In this document: in pieces, positions 35,513 through 44,688 of the stretch
Numbering within the stretch: position 1 is the first letter of the stretch
Layout of the letters: every line of letters starts with the position of its first letter
NCBI RefSeq assembly: GCF_900113415.1
Contig: NZ_FOPH01000005.1
Coordinates: forward strand, 124,001 to 188,000
DNA length: 64,000 nucleotides
Direction: 5' to 3'
DNA from: Oribacterium sp. WCC10
GTDB lineage: Bacteria > Bacillota > Clostridia > Lachnospirales > Lachnospiraceae
Notes under the pieces: generated by a model
What the model saw: the letters and a program-made list of their open reading frames with translations, nothing else
Told to the model about the DNA's origin: nothing
Database searches by the model: none
Translations under genes and position numbers: made by a program

Positions 35513-36031
35513 TCACAATAGCCTTTGTGCATCTACCGGACGATAACTCAGCTGGAATCGTCCATCTTCCTTGGCTTTGATTAGCTTGCTAAGGGCTTCT
35601 GCAAGAATTATATCAATTACTTTTGATCGCTCGATATTTGATAGTTTATCGCCTAGCAACTGGTCCATCATTCCGATAGTTGTTATGGATAATGTTAGCT
35701 TTTTCACAGCAGTACCTTCTTGTCTTTTACCGTGATCAATCCAAATAATCATTAGAGGTTTATCTTTATTTAATTCTTCCGGATTACCATCCATGGTATC
35801 AACAATCCCTTTTCTAAAACCAAGTTTTTGGCAAATAGAAGCAAATTGAGAATATGAAAATTGGAAGGTTCCATCATCATAGTCCGCGACCGGGCCATTC
35901 TAATACTTTTCTGCCAGATTTTTCTGTATTTCTCTCGGCATATTCAAAAAATCATCCTTTGAGTACTTTGCACTAAGTCTGTTTATTTTTGCTGCACGCT
36001 GCTTATGTTCTTTGTTATTTTCAATATCCAT
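35513..36031 (-). pseudogene. Unknown island protein with one in-frame TAG
   Basis: Frame of 173 codons from ATG 36031, with a strong ribosome site (AAGGAGCTAATTAT), to TGA 35513. Protein-like throughout: DIENNKEHKQRAAKINRLSA, then LAEKY-TAG-NGPVADYDD, then FQFSYSQFASICQKLGFRKG and KPLMIIWIDHGKRQEG. The TAG is at 35900-35902 (codon 44). No family recognised. Position between oriT and the integrases suggests a maintenance or regulatory role. The good start signal argues that the full frame was, or is, translated. Confidence 0.6.
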
Positions 36032-36178
36032 ATAATTAGCTCCTTAAAAATATTTTGGTCTTACTCACTAGGCACAAAACTTTTTTATGTCCTATTTAAT
36101 AAGGTCCAAGAACAATATGTCTATCAAATTATAAGGATAACTGTTTTTTTAGTCATAAACGTCAGTGATCTCCTAAAC

Positions 36179-37423
36179 TCAAGCAATAACTTTATGACAT
36201 AATGGCATGTTATCAAATGCAGAAAGAATATTTGCTATACGCTTTTCTTTTTCTGTACGTGTCAGTACATAGTAATATTTCTTAACTGTGTCAACATCAT
36301 TACGGAGGAGACAGGCTGCAGCTTCAACAGAGCCGCCATTGTCCATAAGATTAATCGCCATGGAGCCTCTCATAGAATGAGGCTTTAGATTTTTGTCAAT
36401 TCCCGCCTGCTTAATCCATTTTTTAAATGTGTTGCTAATATTCCCTGCGCTGATCATATTACCATGAATGGTTTCAAATACTAAAGCATCTCCGCTCTTG
36501 CCGGCACATCTATCCTTAAGTATATCTATGATAGAATCAGCAATTGGTACGTAATCAACAGAATTGTCGGTTTTCATAATGTATTTTTCGTTGGAACGGT
36601 TTCTTCTGAAAAATACACGCTTGTTATCAAAATCTATATCTTCTACGTGAAGAGCCGCACACTCTCCGTCTCTGGATGAAGTTAATAAGGCAGTCTTAAG
36701 GAAATCTGCCATTAACGCAGACTTTTTCTCTTTACGCTTATCATCACAAACATCTACAAAGGACTGTATTTCAGATTCGGTCATAAAATCCTCTTCTGTT
36801 TTCTTTTTGCGTGCCTGTTTAAACGGTTTAAGAATATATGCAGGATTACGATCAAGATTATTTACAGCACAGTACTCATCGATAACTGCTTTAAGGACTT
36901 TGATAGCTCGGTTTCTGTGAGCGATTGAATAGTTCACACGCTCTTCTGCATGCTCTTTTTTACTGTTATGATGCTTATCATAAGTTGCTGCCTTTAAATC
37001 CTCCAGCCAATCATGTAAACTTCTAACGTTTATTTGAGATATGGGCATACTTCCGATGTTGTGCTGCTTGATAAAAGTAACACAGCTATTTTTTATAGGA
37101 GTAATGGTTACCTGACTGATCTTTTTACCTTCTCTTTTCTGGCTATCCTGGTTTTTAAGGGCGGAAATATATACATCTACATAGTCATTAAGAGGGAGTT
37201 CACCATTTTCTGCATCGTATTCATTCTTTAGTTCTTTAGCTCTTTTTTCGGCGTTGCGTATAAGTGCATGTTTAGCCTCAACATCAGTACTACCATATCC
37301 ATCTAATCTCTTTGACTTACTTATATCATTAAAAAAAACAGATGCTCTAGCATTTCTTCTTCCGTTCTTATCTCTGTAATGTATTTCCTTAATAATAAAA
37401 CCTTTTCCAGCATATACCTTCAT
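36179..37423 (-). CDS. Tyrosine recombinase (island integrase 2)
   Basis: 414 residues: an AP2-like N-terminal arm domain (GSTDVEAKHALIRNAEKRAK), a SAM-like core-binding domain and the catalytic domain. Catalytic residues appear as SSRDGECAALH (Arg), KPHSMRGSMAI (His-x-x-Arg) and KKYYYVLT (Tyr). A paralogue of the neighbouring integrase at 37536-38771. No ribosome site problem at ATG 37423. A two-integrase arrangement near one end is uncommon for simple elements. Confidence 0.88.
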   Translation of the reverse strand: MKVYAGKGFIIKEIHYRDKNGRRNARASVFFNDISKSKRLDGYGSTDVEAKHALIRNAEKRAKELKNEYDAENGELPLNDYVDVYISALKNQDSQKREGKKISQVTITPIKNSCVTFIKQHNIGSMPISQINVRSLHDWLEDLKAATYDKHHNSKKEHAEERVNYSIAHRNRAIKVLKAVIDEYCAVNNLDRNPAYILKPFKQARKKKTEEDFMTESEIQSFVDVCDDKRKEKKSALMADFLKTALLTSSRDGECAALHVEDIDFDNKRVFFRRNRSNEKYIMKTDNSVDYVPIADSIIDILKDRCAGKSGDALVFETIHGNMISAGNISNTFKKWIKQAGIDKNLKPHSMRGSMAINLMDNGGSVEAAACLLRNDVDTVKKYYYVLTRTEKEKRIANILSAFDNMPLCHKVIA

Positions 37424-37535
37424 TTATTTAGCACACTCGCTTTCATAATTTTGAAGATAAAATGTGAGAAAAATAAAAAATGGATGAAAAATAAGATTTT
37501 TCATCCATTCCAATTAGTTATGTATTGTTTTATTA

Positions 37536-38771
37536 TTATTCTTTGCACGATTCCATCAATGATAAAGCATCAACAAGTACCGTTCTTCTCTTTTCTCTGG
37601 CCTGCTCTGTCAACGTATAATAATATTTCATCACGGTCTCTAGCGTATCTCTTAAGTAATCTGCTACAGCCTGAGGTGGCACTCCGTTGTCCATTAGGTG
37701 AATTGCCATGGATCCACGTAATGCATGCGGTTTAAGCTTCTTTTCAATTCCTGCTTCCTTTATCCATTTTGACATGACATTGTAAATGTTACCGGGGCTA
37801 AGTAAATTACCATGCATTGTGGCAAATATCCTATCCGATGGCTCCTTGTTTGCGCATCTCTTCTTTATTATAGATAACGCAGGTTCTATGAGAGGGATGC
37901 TGTTTATCGAATTGATTGTTTTCATATCGTACGTTTCTTCGGTCCAGTTGCGACGGAAATATAGTTCATTTGTTTCGGGGAGATAATCTTCTGCATGCAA
38001 TGATGCACATTCTCCTTCTCGGGACGCGGTAAATAACAAAGTCATGAAATAGTCTGCCATAAGTTCTGTTTTTTTATGTTTCTGCTTTTCTTTACAATAA
38101 TCTACAAATAAATCAAATTCTTTTCCAATAAGGAAATTGTCAGGAGTCTTGTGCACATTGGGCTGCGGAAACAGTTCCAAATTATCGGCAGGATTCTTTT
38201 CGTTTACACCTTTATAGTAGTTATGCATTACGAGTTTAATTATTTTTACGGCACGATTAAGATGTGTTGAAGAATAATACTTAAGTTCCATCTTATGTTT
38301 TCCTTTTTTTAACCTATGTATGTCATATCTTGCTGTCGATAGACGATTACGCCAGTTAACAAGGTCTTTATAAGTGATTTCTGATACCTTTTTCTTGCCG
38401 ATGATATCTTCATAAATAAATGTCTGACAACTTCGCTCTATTGGTTGGATAGTCGAGTCCTTAACAGCAGTACGTCTTTTTTTAAAGTCAAATTCATCTT
38501 TTTTTTGCTTTAACAGTTCCTGTACACTATCTTTAAGAGCTAATGCCCCGGCTTTATAGTCATAACCGTACCTTATCTCTTTCAAAACGATATCTGCCTT
38601 TTCCATCAATTTTCGATAAGCGTCTTTTTCAGTAGCCCCACTTGCTTCAAGACGCTTGCTGGTATCATTTAAAAAGCAGAACGTAGCTCTGGCATACACT
38701 ATGTTATATTTATCACAATGTTTCCTGTATTTGATCTCTGTGTGCTTGAAAAATTCATTTTCTCTAGCCAT
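37536..38771 (-). CDS. Tyrosine recombinase (island integrase 1, next to attR)
   Basis: 411 residues from ATG 38771 (GAGAGG upstream; the frame extends to 38807). It shares layout and motifs with the next gene: TASREGECASLHAEDY (Arg), KPHALRGSMAIHLMDNG (His-x-x-Arg) and VMKYYYTLTEQ (Tyr). It lies 230 bp from the right attachment site, with the ACCCCACTTTTTT arm-type repeats between, so it is the more likely enzyme for integration into the rlmL-like gene. Confidence 0.88.
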   Translation of the reverse strand: MARENEFFKHTEIKYRKHCDKYNIVYARATFCFLNDTSKRLEASGATEKDAYRKLMEKADIVLKEIRYGYDYKAGALALKDSVQELLKQKKDEFDFKKRRTAVKDSTIQPIERSCQTFIYEDIIGKKKVSEITYKDLVNWRNRLSTARYDIHRLKKGKHKMELKYYSSTHLNRAVKIIKLVMHNYYKGVNEKNPADNLELFPQPNVHKTPDNFLIGKEFDLFVDYCKEKQKHKKTELMADYFMTLLFTASREGECASLHAEDYLPETNELYFRRNWTEETYDMKTINSINSIPLIEPALSIIKKRCANKEPSDRIFATMHGNLLSPGNIYNVMSKWIKEAGIEKKLKPHALRGSMAIHLMDNGVPPQAVADYLRDTLETVMKYYYTLTEQAREKRRTVLVDALSLMESCKE

Positions 38772-38850
38772 AAAAAAAGAACCTCTCTTTCTGAATCTAG
38801 GGGACATCCTGTGCCGCTTAAATTCTTTAAAAGGTTCTTTTCGAATTATG

Positions 38851-38890
38851 TTTTACCCCACTTTTTTGACCATTTTACCCCACTTTTTTA
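38851..38890. promoter_or_regulatory. Arm-type recombinase sites, right end
   Basis: TTTTACCCCACTTTTTT at 38851 and ATTTTACCCCACTTTTTTA at 38872, in direct repeat and matching the motifs at 7326-7432. The promoter of the integrase probably overlaps. Confidence 0.55.
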
Positions 38891-38998
38891 TACAAAAAAG
38901 TGTTTATACCATGAACTTACTGCATAAACATGCATTAACCTGCATATAGATGCACTCAATTTAAAACGGTCAAAAAGCCTCCGGAGCCTTGATTTTCC

Positions 38999-40192
38999 TT
39001 ACTTTTTCTCGAAATCATGAGGTTTATTCTGGTTTGTCATACGTCCTGTGTATGAATAGAAGTAGGTCTTCATCATACCATTATAGATCTTACGGTTCTT
39101 ATCGGCCTTACCAAGATACTTCTGTGAATCCTCCCAGGCTGTAATGATATGCATAGCCCAGCTGTCAAGACTCTGATAAGCTTCCTTAAGCTCTGTGTAA
39201 AGCATAGGAAGATTTCTCTTATCTTCGATACGCTCACCGTAAGGAGGGTTACTAATGATGTACCCGGCCTTTCCGCTGTGTGAGAAGTTTGCAACATCTC
39301 TAACCTGAAGGTGAATGATCTTGTCTACGCCTGCACGTTCAGCATTCTCCCTTGCCACAGGTATAACATCAGGATTAATGTCGTATCCCTGAATGTCTAT
39401 CTTCTTTCCTTCCTTTGTCATACCGGTTTCGAGAAGCTCTGTATCCACCATCTCATTTGCCTCATCAAAAGCATTGTACCAGATCTTCTTGTCAATGAAG
39501 TTAGTCCAGGTCTCAGAGATAAATGCTCTGTCCATACCCGGAGCGATATTGGCAGCGATCATTGCAGCCTCTATGACAAATGTTCCTGAACCACACATCG
39601 GGTCAACCAGCGCATGATTCTTATTCCAGCCAGACTGCATGATGAGTGCTGCAGCGAGAGTCTCTGTGATCGGAGCGAGACCCTGTTTCAGACGATAGCC
39701 TCTCTTATGAAGTGACTCTCCTGATGTATCAAGACATACTGTAAACTCATCCTTGTATGCAAATACTCTCACCGGATACTTTGCACCATGCTCCTCAAAC
39801 TGAGAGATACCGAAATACTCACCAAGTCTTGAGACCATAGCCTTCTTCATGATTGACTGAATGTCTCTTGTTGAGAAAAGCTTTGATTTAACCGAGCTTG
39901 CCTTGGTTACCCAGAAGCTTCCGTCCTTCGGTATATACTCTTCCCATGGAAGCTTCTTTGTTGCCTGGAACAGTTCCTCCCAGGTCTCAGCCTTGAAAGA
40001 ACCAACCTTAAGGAGAATTCTCTCAGGTGTTCGCATAAAGATATTGGCACGTGCGATGGCATCGGCATCACCGATAAATCCTACACGTCCGTCTGTTACT
40101 GTAGTAATGTCATATCCGAGATCAATGACCTCTTTTTTTGTTACTGCTTCAAGACCAAAATGACATGGAGCAACAAGTTCAAATGTCTTCAT
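38999..40192 (-). CDS. THUMP-domain 23S rRNA guanine-N2 methyltransferase, RlmL/YpsC type
   Basis: 397 residues (ATG 40192 after GGAG; ATG 40204 is an alternative). An N-terminal ferredoxin-like/THUMP region (FELVAPCHFGLEAVTKKEV), then a Rossmann methyltransferase with VDPMCGSGTFVIEAA and the catalytic IISNPPYGER near residue 312. Its last 12 codons are the right attachment site. The insertion therefore regenerates the 3' end and the gene stays intact (ending HDFEKK). Confidence 0.9.
   Translation of the reverse strand: MKTFELVAPCHFGLEAVTKKEVIDLGYDITTVTDGRVGFIGDADAIARANIFMRTPERILLKVGSFKAETWEELFQATKKLPWEEYIPKDGSFWVTKASSVKSKLFSTRDIQSIMKKAMVSRLGEYFGISQFEEHGAKYPVRVFAYKDEFTVCLDTSGESLHKRGYRLKQGLAPITETLAAALIMQSGWNKNHALVDPMCGSGTFVIEAAMIAANIAPGMDRAFISETWTNFIDKKIWYNAFDEANEMVDTELLETGMTKEGKKIDIQGYDINPDVIPVARENAERAGVDKIIHLQVRDVANFSHSGKAGYIISNPPYGERIEDKRNLPMLYTELKEAYQSLDSWAMHIITAWEDSQKYLGKADKNRKIYNGMMKTYFYSYTGRMTNQNKPHDFEKK
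39003..39034. repeat. Right attachment site (attR) of the island
   Basis: The 32-bp sequence shared with 7193-7224, inside the last codons of the rlmL-like gene. The distance between copies is 31,810 bp. Confidence 0.85.
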
Positions 40193-40248
40193 ATTATTCT
40201 CCATTCTGCCGCACTAATCGCGACTGTAAAACATCTATATATAAAAAA

Positions 40249-40295
40249 GGCGGACTTGAATGCATGGAATATTCTCTCAGCATATCAAATCCGCC
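40249..40295 (-). terminator. Terminator of the DUF1700 gene
   Basis: GGCGGACTTGA pairs with TCAAATCCGCC; on the minus strand a T6 run follows. Confidence 0.65.
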
Positions 40296-40346
40296 ATCCA
40301 TTGCTTAGTGATAAATATCTATATATACTCTGACCGGTTTGAGTGG

Positions 40347-41015
40347 TTATTTTAAAAATTTGGATATCATCCAGACTACCAGTCCTGCAATCATCATCGG
40401 AACCAGAATCGGTGAAAGCAATTCCAGTATTCCGCCTAAAAGCATGATCAATAATTCCAAAATAAGGAAGAAAATGATCATAAATACGAGACATCCCCAA
40501 CTTCCGGTATTAAAGACATGTCCGTAATAATGGCTGCCATTCTGAGATGATTCATTTCTATCACCGAAAAAGCTTCCGAATGATGAACGTCCGTTATCAT
40601 TTCTTACACCATCCTCAGAGTAGCTCTGCTGCTCACCTCTGCTTTCATTCTCATAATTCTGCGTTGGTTCAGCATTATCATCCTGACTGCTGTAAGGCTC
40701 ATTCTGACCACTTCCGTACGCATGAGACCTCTCATAGTCAAATGCATCTGAATACGGTTCTGTATCAATAGTGCCTCTGATTTCTTCATCCTGAGATGCT
40801 ACAGGGTCACCTGCTGCCTCTGCTGTTTCAATGATGGTTTTGGCAAGAAGTCTAGGTGAACCAAGTTCCTGAACCACTTCGGCCTCGCTGCGACCATTAC
40901 GTACCTCTCCTGAGATATAGTTATCATAATATGCAAGCTGCTCATGAATGACCTGATCGGAAACATTGAGATTAAGCTGTACTGTCAAATCGTGAAGGAA
41001 CTGTTCCTTTGTCAC
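40347..41015 (-). CDS. DUF1700 (HAAS-type) membrane protein
   Basis: 222 residues starting at GTG 41015 (AGAGGAC upstream). The N-terminal 65 residues are the helical DUF1700/HAAS domain (LAYYDNYISGEVRNGRSEAE, then VVQELGSPRLLAKTI). A long Ser/Asn/Glu-rich low-complexity stretch follows, and a C-terminal hydrophobic hairpin (LVFMIIFFLILELLIMLLGG and LLSPILVPMMIAGLVVWMI). Members usually sit in the membrane and take part in signalling, often beside a PadR regulator, which is absent here. Confidence 0.75.
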   Translation of the reverse strand: MTKEQFLHDLTVQLNLNVSDQVIHEQLAYYDNYISGEVRNGRSEAEVVQELGSPRLLAKTIIETAEAAGDPVASQDEEIRGTIDTEPYSDAFDYERSHAYGSGQNEPYSSQDDNAEPTQNYENESRGEQQSYSEDGVRNDNGRSSFGSFFGDRNESSQNGSHYYGHVFNTGSWGCLVFMIIFFLILELLIMLLGGILELLSPILVPMMIAGLVVWMISKFLK

Positions 41016-41141
41016 TTTTATGTCCTCTCTTGGATGTATAGTAAACGTTTCGGTCCAAACCGTGCTGATATTTTCCCGAAACCTGTAAAGCTCTCTTAAA
41101 TCTGAAGACAGATGAGAACTCTATCACTAGAATAGAATAAA

Positions 41142-41170
41142 CCGAGACCTGCACCTGATGCAAGCCTCGG
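41142..41170 (-). terminator. Hairpin terminator after aspS (distal)
   Basis: CCGAG/CTCGG arms with an inner TGCA loop; TTTATTC follows on the minus strand. Confidence 0.5.
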
Positions 41171-41182
41171 TGGTAAATTTAA

Positions 41183-41238
41183 CAAAAAAATAAGTGTATA
41201 GGCCGGAAGACACATATCATGCAGCCTCTTCCCCGGTC
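41183..41238 (-). terminator. Terminator after aspS (proximal)
   Basis: GACCGGGGAAGA pairs with TCTTCCGGCC, followed after a short gap by a T7 run on the minus strand. Confidence 0.6.
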
Positions 41239-41260
41239 TTTTAAATCATTATCAGTAATC

Positions 41261-43069
41261 TTATTCCGCAGCTTCCTCTTCGTCAGGAACAACGGCGATA
41301 CCAAGATCTACAAGCTGCTGCTCATCAAATACAGGAGCCGGAGCTTCCATCATAGGATCTGAACCATCCTTAACCTTCGGGAAGGCGATAACATCACGGA
41401 TAGTATCTGAACCAACCATCCACATCGCAAGACGATCAAGACCGTAAGCAAGACCTGCGTGAGGAGGAACTCCATACTTGAATGCCTGCATAAGGAATCC
41501 AAACTGCTCGTTTGCCTTCTCAGGAGTAAATCCAAGCTTCTCAAGCATCTTCTCCTGAACGTCTGCCTGATGTATACGAACAGAACCGCCTCCAAGCTCA
41601 GTACCATTGAGAACGATATCGTAAGCCTTGGCACGAACTGCACCCTGATCTGAATCAACGAGAGGAAGATCCTCGTCCATAGGCATTGTAAACGGATGGT
41701 GCATAGCCTGGAATCTGTCAAGCTCCTCAGACCACTCGAACATAGGGAACTCTGTAACCCAAAGGAACTTCCATGCCTTTCTGTCAATGAGGTCAAGATC
41801 AGCACCAAGTTCAAGACGAAGCGCACCAAGTGAATTCCAAACAGTTGTCTTCTTTGTGTCTGATACGAACATAAGAAGATCGCCTGCCTCACCGCCCATA
41901 GCTGAAACCAGAGCTTTAAGCTCATCTTCTGTCATGAACTTTGCAAATGATGACTTGTAAGTGCCATCCTCATTGATAGCGAGATAAGCAAGACCCTTTG
42001 CTCCATAGCCCTTAACAAACTCTGTGTACTTGTCAATGTGCTTACGTGGCATCTTTGCCTGTCCCTTAACATTGAGACCCTTGATCATGCCGCCCTCTTT
42101 TGCACAGTTTGCAAAAACCGAGAAACCGCAATCCTTAACAACCTCTGTCACATCCTGAAGAAGCATCTCAAAACGCATATCAGGCTTATCTGAACCATAG
42201 TTGTTCATGGCATCTATCCACTTCATACGACGGATAGGAAGCTCAATGTCTACATCACAGATCTCCTTAAATACATACTTAAGAAGTCTCTCATTTACTT
42301 CGATAACATCATCAACGTCTACGAAAGAAAGCTCCATATCAACCTGTGTAAACTCAGGCTGACGGTCTGCACGGAGATCCTCGTCACGATAGCATCGTGC
42401 AAGCTGGAAGTAACGGTCAAAACCGGATACCATAAGAAGCTGCTTAAGAAGCTGAGGTGACTGTGGAAGCGCATAGAATGAACCATGGTGCATACGTGAT
42501 GGTACAAGGAAATCTCTTGCTCCCTCAGGTGTTGACTTAATAAGTGTAGGAGTCTCGATCTCAAGGAATCCGTTATCCATCATGAACTTACGGATAAGGA
42601 ATGCAAGTTTTGCACGGGTCATGATACGCTGAGCAAGCTCAGGACGACGAAGGTCAAGGTATCTGTACTTAAGACGAACATTCTCATTGGTTGCGATTCC
42701 GTCCTCAATAGGGAATGGCGGAGTCTCTGACTCAGAAAGGATACGGAGTGATCTTGCTGAAATCTCGATAGCACCGGTCTTCATGTCCTTGTTGGCATCC
42801 TTACCACGGGAACGAACGATACCTGTTACTGCTATAACAAACTCTGAACGAAGCTTTGCTGCCTTCTCGAAAACTTCTGTTCCGCAGTCAGCCTCTTCAA
42901 ATATTATCTGTAAGATTCCGGAACGATCACGAAGATCTGTAAAGATAAGCCCACCCTTGTTTCTGGACTTCTGTACCCAGCCCATCATGGTTACTTCTTT
43001 TCCGATAAATGATTCATCAAGTTCTGTACATCTGCACGTTCTGTGCAGACCTTTCATTGACTCTGCCAT
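41261..43069 (-). CDS. aspS: Aspartyl-tRNA synthetase
   Basis: 602 residues from ATG 43069 (GAGGTATTCTT upstream), the length of bacterial AspRS. OB-fold anticodon domain (VTMMGWVQKSRNKGGLIF), class II core with FDRYFQLARCYRDEDLRADR and PEFTQVDMELSF, the GAD insertion, and motif 3 GLAYGLDRLAMWM. Charges tRNA-Asp in the cytoplasm. Lies directly downstream of hisS on the same strand, an order common in Firmicutes. Confidence 0.97.
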   Translation of the reverse strand: MAESMKGLHRTCRCTELDESFIGKEVTMMGWVQKSRNKGGLIFTDLRDRSGILQIIFEEADCGTEVFEKAAKLRSEFVIAVTGIVRSRGKDANKDMKTGAIEISARSLRILSESETPPFPIEDGIATNENVRLKYRYLDLRRPELAQRIMTRAKLAFLIRKFMMDNGFLEIETPTLIKSTPEGARDFLVPSRMHHGSFYALPQSPQLLKQLLMVSGFDRYFQLARCYRDEDLRADRQPEFTQVDMELSFVDVDDVIEVNERLLKYVFKEICDVDIELPIRRMKWIDAMNNYGSDKPDMRFEMLLQDVTEVVKDCGFSVFANCAKEGGMIKGLNVKGQAKMPRKHIDKYTEFVKGYGAKGLAYLAINEDGTYKSSFAKFMTEDELKALVSAMGGEAGDLLMFVSDTKKTTVWNSLGALRLELGADLDLIDRKAWKFLWVTEFPMFEWSEELDRFQAMHHPFTMPMDEDLPLVDSDQGAVRAKAYDIVLNGTELGGGSVRIHQADVQEKMLEKLGFTPEKANEQFGFLMQAFKYGVPPHAGLAYGLDRLAMWMVGSDTIRDVIAFPKVKDGSDPMMEAPAPVFDEQQLVDLGIAVVPDEEEAAE

Positions 43070-43137
43070 AAGAATACCTCTATATTTAAAATTAACGATG
43101 AGTTGTCCAATGTTTAGATATCTCACCTATGTAAAAG

Positions 43138-43296
43138 CCGTCATGTTTAGACGACGGTATTATAATAATTCCCTTAGGGAAACGCTGATCAAAGCGTTTC
43201 CCTGGCCGGATTTCGATGCGAAGCATAAACTTCCTTTAAAAATCCGTGCCTCGACGCCGGAAGCTCCGGGGAAACACTGATATAATCAGTGTTTCC
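43138..43296. repeat. Three hairpins between hisS and aspS
   Basis: CCGTCATGTTTAGACGACGG (43138), GGGAAACGCTGATC paired with AAAGCGTTTCCC (43177-43202), and GGAAACACTGAT paired with ATCAGTGTTTCC (43270-43296). The last ends the hisS transcript; the others may be repeat units. No gene. Confidence 0.55.
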
Positions 43297-44568
43297 TCAG
43301 TTCAGTGAATCCTGATAGAACTCCTTAAACTCTGTATAACCTTCCTGTGTAAGCTGCTCTTTCTGGAACTTCTTGTTCTTGTTCATACGTGAAACGAGCA
43401 CCGTTTCGCCATTCAAGCGAAGCTCCATAGCTTCATTAAGAGCCTCTGAAGTCTTTTCAGCATCCAGATTCTTATCAAGAAGGAATGCTATCCTCTTTCC
43501 TTCACCCGGAACCTTCTCGTCAGCATCAAGCATGATGGTGATGATACGCTCGAAACCAATGGAGAATCCAACAGCAGGTGTATCCTGTCCTGTGAACTTT
43601 CCTACCATCTTATCGTATCTTCCACCGCCGCCAACTGAACCGCCGAAGCCTTCAGCACGGATTTCAAAGATAGGTCCTGTATAGTAGCCCATGCCTCGAA
43701 CAAGAGTGGGATCGAACTCTACATTAACCTTAACACTCTTAACTCTGGCCACAGCCTCTACTATCTCGGCAAGATTGGTTGTTACTGTCTCAGGAAGAAC
43801 CTCCTTAAGCTTCTCTCCGAGTGAACGGATATCCTGAGCTTCAGTACCGATGCTTCCAAGAAGCGTCTGATATCTGTCTATAACTTCTTCTGCATATCCT
43901 AGAGAAAGAAGTTCTTCCTTAACCCCTTCGTTTCCGATCTTGTCTGCCTTATCAAGGCTTATGCATACCTTCTCGAAATCCTCTTCAGGGAATCCTGCGT
44001 AGGCCTGCATGCCGCGAAGAATCTCACGGTCATTGATAACGATCTTGAAGTTATACTTATCACCGAAACCTATGCGGTTAAGAAGAGTTGAGATAGCAAG
44101 TATAAGCTCAATCTCGGAAACATTGGAACCATCACCGAAGATGTCTATATCGCACTGTACAAACTCACGGAAGCGTCCCTTCTGAGGACGGTCTGCTCTG
44201 AATACAGGTCCAATCTGAAGTGCCTTAAAAGGACTTGGGAGCTGTGCCTGATTCTGGGAATAAAAACGGCTTAAAGGTAATGTGAGGTCATATCTCAGTC
44301 CTGAATCACTGAGGTCATCAAGGCTACCGTTCTGATATGCAGATTCCAGCTTATCACCGCGCTTCATAACCTTGAATATAAGCTTCTCATTGTCACCGCC
44401 CTGCTTGCTGAGGAGGTTCTCGATATGCTCCACAACCGGGGTTTCGATCTCTGTAAATCCAAATTCCTTATATGTTCTTCTGATCTCTGAGAGAACATAC
44501 TGGCGAAGCTCCATCTCACGTGGAAGGATATCCTTCATGCCTGTAACAGGCTTTTTCTTTAATGCCAT
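43297..44568 (-). CDS. hisS: Histidyl-tRNA synthetase
   Basis: 423 residues. ATG 44568 is chosen because TTGAGGT stands at proper spacing; ATG 44574 abuts it. Class II motifs: motif 2 GPVFRADRPQKGRFREF, HisA-type LVRGMGYYTGPIFE, and motif 3 VGFSIGFERI. The C-terminal anticodon domain is present. I looked for a T-box leader upstream and found none; instead a large inverted-repeat structure precedes the gene. Confidence 0.96.
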   Translation of the reverse strand: MALKKKPVTGMKDILPREMELRQYVLSEIRRTYKEFGFTEIETPVVEHIENLLSKQGGDNEKLIFKVMKRGDKLESAYQNGSLDDLSDSGLRYDLTLPLSRFYSQNQAQLPSPFKALQIGPVFRADRPQKGRFREFVQCDIDIFGDGSNVSEIELILAISTLLNRIGFGDKYNFKIVINDREILRGMQAYAGFPEEDFEKVCISLDKADKIGNEGVKEELLSLGYAEEVIDRYQTLLGSIGTEAQDIRSLGEKLKEVLPETVTTNLAEIVEAVARVKSVKVNVEFDPTLVRGMGYYTGPIFEIRAEGFGGSVGGGGRYDKMVGKFTGQDTPAVGFSIGFERIITIMLDADEKVPGEGKRIAFLLDKNLDAEKTSEALNEAMELRLNGETVLVSRMNKNKKFQKEQLTQEGYTEFKEFYQDSLN

Positions 44569-44688
44569 TTCCATACCTCAATATCAATAAATTTCACGGT
44601 CAATAATTATAACAATATTCCATAACTACCGCAAGACCTCCGCGGATATTATGAGGCCACGTTATTCTAAAAACAGAACAGTTCAGCC

